The notes below the pieces were generated by a model. The model ran no database searches. It was not told the origin of the DNA and saw nothing but the letters and a program-made list of their open reading frames with translations. A stretch of DNA of 8,342 nt from DATKDU01 sp035512595 (lineage in GTDB: Bacteria; Planctomycetota; Planctomycetia; Pirellulales; Pirellulaceae). Shown here piece after piece: positions 5,548-8,342 of the stretch. The stretch covers positions 1 through 8,342 of the forward strand of contig DATKDU010000237.1 of NCBI GenBank assembly GCA_035512595.1. Direction: 5' to 3'. How positions within the stretch are numbered: the first letter of the stretch is position 1; the number at the start of each line of letters is the position of its first letter. Both the position numbers and the translations under genes were made by a program.

Positions 5548-7266
5548 GTGTCACGTCCGGTTTTGCTGGTCCTCTCGCTGGCACTCTTCGCCCCGTTTCC
5601 CCTTTTCGCCCAGGAAAAATCGGCGGACGTCCCCAAGGGCGAAGTCACCAAGTACACCTTCAACCAGAGCAAAATCTTCCCCGGCACGGTTCGCGACTAC
5701 TGGGTCTACGTGCCGAAGCAATACGACGGGGAAAAGCCGGCCTGCGTCTACGTCAACCAGGACGGCATTCAGTACAAAGCCCCCGAGGTCTTCGACGAGC
5801 TGATCGCCAAGAAGGAAATGCCGGTGACGATCGGCGTGTTCGTGATGCACGGCAAGGTGCCGGCCCCATCAGATCAGGCGCTCGACCGGTTCAACCGCAG
5901 CTTCGAGTATGACGGCCTGGGAGACAACTACGCGCGGTTTTTGCTCGAAGAGCTGCTGCCGGAAGTGGAGAAGAAGACGATCAGCGATGGCCGGCCGATC
6001 CGTTTGTCCAAGAGCGGCAATGACCGGGCGATTGGCGGGGCCTCCAGCGGCGCGATCTGTGCGTTCACGGCGGCCTGGGAGCGCCCCGACGCCTTCTCGC
6101 GTGTCTTCTCGGCCATCGGCACGTACGTATCGCTCCGCGGCGGCAACGATTACATGAGCCTGGTGCGGAAGTACGAGCCCAAGCCGATCCGCATCTTCCT
6201 TCAGGACGGCAGCAAAGACCTGAATATCTATGCCGGCGACTGGTGGATGGCCAACCAGGAGATGGAGCGGTCGCTTGTCTTCGCAGGCTATGAGGTCAAC
6301 CACGTCTGGGGGGACGGCCCGCACAACACGCAGCACGCCACCGAAATCTTCCCCGACGCGATGCGCTGGCTGTGGAAGGACTGGCCCCAGCCGGTGAAGG
6401 CGGGCAAAGGCTCGCCACAATTGCAAGACATTTTGATCGAGGGCGAAGGATGGCAGCTCGTCGGCGAGGCGTACCAATTCACCGAAGGGCCGGCCGTGAA
6501 CGCCAAAGGGGAAGTGCTGTTCAACGACATCCCGGCGAACAAGACGTACGCGATCGGCGGGGACGGCAAGCCGACCGTATTCGTCGATAACTCGAAGCGG
6601 GCCAACGGGATGAAGTTCGGCCCCGATGGCCGGCGGTACGTGGTGGCGACCGCGACGCAGCAGGTGCTCGCCTATGGTGCCGACGGGAAGGAGACGGTGA
6701 TTGCCGACGGCATCGCCGGCAACGATCTTGTAGTGCGGCACGACGGCAGCATCTACGTCACCAATCCCAACCGCGACGGCACGCCGGGGAAAGTGTGGCT
6801 GATCACGAAATCCGGCGAGAAAAAGGTCGTCGATGAAGGGCTGATTTTCCCCAACGGCGTGACGTTGTCCCCCGACCAGACGCTGCTGTATGTGGCCGAT
6901 GCCCGCAGCCACTGGGTCTACAGCTACCAGATCCAGCCGGACGGCACGCTGGCCCACAAGCAGAAGTACTATCATCTGCACATGCCCGACACGGCCGACT
7001 ATGCCGGTGCCGACGGGATGTGCGTCGATACGTCGGGGCGGCTGTACGTCGCCACGCGGATGGGAGTCCAGATCTGCGACCAGGCCGGCCGCGTCAACTG
7101 CATCATCCCGACCCCCAACGGCCGCTGCTCGAACCTCACCTTCGGCGGCGAGAAGTTCGACGTCCTCATCGCCACCTGCGGGGACAAGGTGTACCGTCGC
7201 AAAGTCAAAGCCACCGGCGCCAATGCTTTCGCCCCGCCGTTCAAGCCGGCGGCGCCGCGGTTGTAA
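5548..7266 (+). CDS. secreted esterase / SMP-30 gluconolactonase fusion
   Basis: The 572-residue product begins at GTG with a signal peptide (MSRPVLLVLSLALFAPFPLFA, cleavage near 21). Residues about 30-280 form an alpha/beta-hydrolase esterase of the PF00756 (esterase D/Fes-like) type. The nucleophile elbow is GASSG (164-168, Ser166), the acid is probably in QDGSKDLN (Asp220 or Asp224), and the His is in GPHNTQH (His259 or His263). Residues about 295-555 form an SMP-30/gluconolactonase beta-propeller: TEGP with Glu313, GNDLVV with Asn392, FPNG with Asn436 and GADG with Asp489. These match the metal and substrate residues Glu, Asn, Asn and Asp of the family, so both active sites look intact. 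It would hydrolyse an ester and a sugar lactone outside the cytoplasm; the substrate is unknown. It is divergent from the DUF1553 gene, and the next gene starts 17 bp downstream. Confidence 0.9.
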   Translation: MSRPVLLVLSLALFAPFPLFAQEKSADVPKGEVTKYTFNQSKIFPGTVRDYWVYVPKQYDGEKPACVYVNQDGIQYKAPEVFDELIAKKEMPVTIGVFVMHGKVPAPSDQALDRFNRSFEYDGLGDNYARFLLEELLPEVEKKTISDGRPIRLSKSGNDRAIGGASSGAICAFTAAWERPDAFSRVFSAIGTYVSLRGGNDYMSLVRKYEPKPIRIFLQDGSKDLNIYAGDWWMANQEMERSLVFAGYEVNHVWGDGPHNTQHATEIFPDAMRWLWKDWPQPVKAGKGSPQLQDILIEGEGWQLVGEAYQFTEGPAVNAKGEVLFNDIPANKTYAIGGDGKPTVFVDNSKRANGMKFGPDGRRYVVATATQQVLAYGADGKETVIADGIAGNDLVVRHDGSIYVTNPNRDGTPGKVWLITKSGEKKVVDEGLIFPNGVTLSPDQTLLYVADARSHWVYSYQIQPDGTLAHKQKYYHLHMPDTADYAGADGMCVDTSGRLYVATRMGVQICDQAGRVNCIIPTPNGRCSNLTFGGEKFDVLIATCGDKVYRRKVKATGANAFAPPFKPAAPRL

Positions 7267-7271
7267 AAAGT

Positions 7272-7275
7272 GAGG
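7272..7275 (+). promoter_or_regulatory. Shine-Dalgarno-like GAGG deciding the start at 7284
   Basis: GAGG lies 8 bases before ATG 7284. The same frame is open upstream to 7020, but that extension lies out of frame within the esterase-lactonase coding sequence and reads as Arg/His-rich shadow sequence. The short-gap start at 7284 is therefore preferred. Confidence 0.6.
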
Positions 7276-7283
7276 TCATTGCG

Positions 7284-8036
7284 ATGCCCCATGATTCACG
7301 CCGCATGTTGCCGCGCGGCTTTCGAATGCGATTGACCAAGTCGAGTCGGCCGCGGCACTGGCAAGGCGGCCCGCCTCAACATCGCGGCGCGAAATGTCTT
7401 TTGTGTCGCGAGCCGTTGCGGTTGATTTGGGATGTCGATTTGTCCGATCCGGTTTTTCCGCCGGAGTTTGAGGCCGCGATGTCCCCCGTGACGCGATTGC
7501 CGCTCTACTTCTGCTGCCGCTGCCCGTCACCGACCATGTATCGCGTCGAGAGCGACGAGAAGATCAAGTCGCTTCGGCCAGAGCCGGTGGAATACGAGGA
7601 AAATTCCTTCCAGGATTCTCCAGCCGAATTCCCGCGCCGCGCCATCAAGTTTGAGCCAATACCCGATGTCATTGCGGCTCTGTTGACACTGACCGATGAT
7701 ATTGGCGCCGCGTTTCTCGATCGTGAGTCGCTGCGGCTGCTTTCCAAGTACGTCGGACAAGAAGTGACAAGTCCGTGGGACCTGCCGATCAGTCAATTCG
7801 GCGGACTACCGCTCTTGGTTCAGGGATATAGGGAGCTTGTATGCCCCAATCCCCAGTGCGTTGGCAACGAGCTCGAGCATCCCTACCCGTCGCTGCAGCG
7901 GAGTCTGCTACTCAAGACGCTTGCCGTCGTTTGCGAACGTGACAGCCGACTGCGGGAGAATTCACAGTCCGCGCAAATCGCCTTCCACATGTGCCGCGTC
8001 TGTCTCACAGTTCATGCTCAATATCGGTGCAGCTAA
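7284..8036 (+). CDS. uncharacterised protein with two zinc-ribbon-like cysteine sets
   Basis: The 250-residue product has no signal peptide or membrane segment, so it is probably cytoplasmic. Its cysteines fall in four knuckles: CLLC (38-41), CCRC (77-80), CPNPQC (187-192) and CRVC (237-240). These suggest two four-cysteine zinc sites, one made by the first two knuckles and one by the last two. Between them is ISQFGGLPLLVQG (169-181), which resembles the conserved Gly-Gly-Pro and Gln segment of DUF1963 (YwqG-like) proteins. The first knuckle followed by LRLIWDVDLSDP also fits that family. I call this a possible distant DUF1963 relative, with low certainty; no function is implied. It lies 17 bp after the esterase-lactonase stop on the same strand, so co-transcription is likely. 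Codon use is less GC3-biased than in the upstream gene. Confidence 0.8.
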   Translation: MPHDSRRMLPRGFRMRLTKSSRPRHWQGGPPQHRGAKCLLCREPLRLIWDVDLSDPVFPPEFEAAMSPVTRLPLYFCCRCPSPTMYRVESDEKIKSLRPEPVEYEENSFQDSPAEFPRRAIKFEPIPDVIAALLTLTDDIGAAFLDRESLRLLSKYVGQEVTSPWDLPISQFGGLPLLVQGYRELVCPNPQCVGNELEHPYPSLQRSLLLKTLAVVCERDSRLRENSQSAQIAFHMCRVCLTVHAQYRCS

Positions 8037-8042
8037 CACATG

Positions 8043-8073
8043 GTCCTCCGGCCGGCTTCAGCCGGCAGAGGGC
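8043..8073. terminator. strong stem-loop between convergent genes
   Basis: The core is GCCGGC (8051-8056), loop TTCA, GCCGGC (8061-8066). An outer helix CCTC (8045-8048) pairs with GAGG (8068-8071) across a small internal loop, extended by a T-G wobble and a G-C pair. It starts 6 bases after the stop of the zinc-ribbon gene and lies between convergent genes, a natural place for transcription ending or mRNA 3'-end protection. It has no T-run, so it is not a classical intrinsic terminator; a REP-like dispersed element is the alternative. Confidence 0.5.
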
Positions 8074-8144
8074 AGTCAACCAAATGTGCGTCGAGGAAAG
8101 TCCCACGGTACACCCGCTTGGGCGATTGCCGCGGTTCATAGCCC

Positions 8145-8342
8145 TCACGGGCCGCTCAGCGCGTGGCCGTTGACCCGCTCCAGCGGCGGAAACTGGGGTG
8201 CCAGCCGCGCCAGCGGAGCCAAGAACGCCTTTCGCTGACGGTCGCGGCGGAGGGCCTGCTCGCCGTTTTCCGGCGGCACCCACGTAGGCTGCGCCGCTGG
8301 CGCCTCCGCCGGCTCCTGCGGCGCATAAGCCTTTTTCAGTCG
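8145..8342 (-). CDS. C-terminal fragment of an unrecognised protein, cut by window edge
   Basis: The minus strand is open from the right window edge through 65 codons to TGA at 8147-8145. The visible end starts RLKKAYAPQEPAEAP, continues through QPTWVPPENGEQALRRDRQ and ends ERVNGHALSGP. Codons show the strong G/C third-position preference of the other genes here. The Ala/Pro-rich linker followed by an amphipathic charged segment reads like a real protein tail rather than a shadow frame. I do not recognise the family. The start and most of the gene are outside the window. It converges on the zinc-ribbon gene with 108 bp between them. Confidence 0.65.
   Translation of the reverse strand, partial: RLKKAYAPQEPAEAPAAQPTWVPPENGEQALRRDRQRKAFLAPLARLAPQFPPLERVNGHALSGP

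Noticed and set aside
5869..6981. A 370-codon minus-strand open frame opposite the esterase-lactonase gene.
   Set aside because: The + strand product has complete conserved active-site motifs over this whole span; the antisense frame is Arg/Val/His-rich with no recognisable motif.
7020..7283. N-terminal extension of the zinc-ribbon protein back to 7020.
   Set aside because: The segment overlaps the esterase-lactonase coding region in another frame and is Arg/His/Pro-rich shadow sequence; ATG 7284 has a suitable GAGG.
8095..8105. GAGGAAAGTCC, identical to the conserved first strand of helix P4 (CR-I) in bacterial RNase P RNA.
   Set aside because: Only about 40 bases remain before a coding region on the other strand. 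The expected partner motifs and the several-hundred-base fold downstream are not visible, so an 11-base coincidence is more likely.
8005..8283. A 92-codon minus-strand frame near the right edge.
   Set aside because: It is Gly/Ala/Arg-rich shadow sequence, it runs across the stem-loop, and it conflicts with the better-supported minus-strand frame at 8145-8342.

Overview
The window looks like a piece of a planctomycete chromosome. The strongest evidence is an adjacent DUF1501 gene and PSCyt1/DUF1549/DUF1553 gene, a pair that is hugely expanded in Planctomycetes and uncommon elsewhere. High GC at third codon positions, mostly weak or absent Shine-Dalgarno sites, secreted enzymes and dispersed short-period repeats fit this. 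No rRNA, tRNA, CRISPR array or phage gene was seen.

Layout: (1) 2-106 is the last 34 codons of an IS3-type transposase, followed by a plausible IS right end near 115-140 and an 18-bp perfect palindrome at 179-196. (2) 299-1420 (+) encodes an unrecognised secreted protein with a beta-rich N-terminal half, in DNA visibly less GC-rich than its neighbours. (3) 5268-2893 and 2903-1473 (both -) form an overlapping two-gene unit: a large c-type-cytochrome-like DUF1549/DUF1553 protein, then a Tat-exported DUF1501 protein. The large gene carries an in-frame block of 13 seven-base repeats exactly in a loop between conserved DUF1553 motifs. (4) 5269-5547 is a divergent intergenic region with a long hairpin built of eight-base repeats. 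(5) 5548-7266 (+) encodes a secreted fusion of an esterase (alpha/beta hydrolase) and an SMP-30/gluconolactonase beta-propeller. (6) 7284-8036 (+), 17 bp downstream, encodes a cytoplasmic-looking protein with two four-cysteine zinc-ribbon-like sets. (7) 8145-8342 (-) is the C-terminal end of an unrecognised gene running off the right edge; a strong stem-loop at 8043-8073 lies between these convergent genes.

How the genes may work together (inference): the divergent DUF1553/DUF1501 pair and the esterase-lactonase are all predicted to be exported. They fit a small envelope or extracellular module acting on esterified sugars or polysaccharides, as is often proposed for planctomycete loci of this kind, although DUF1501 and DUF1553 have no established biochemical activity. 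The zinc-ribbon gene may be co-transcribed with the esterase-lactonase but has no evident functional link. The best candidates for a second look are the two repeat systems: the heptamer block translated as a linker inside a conserved gene, and the octamer hairpin in the divergent promoter region.
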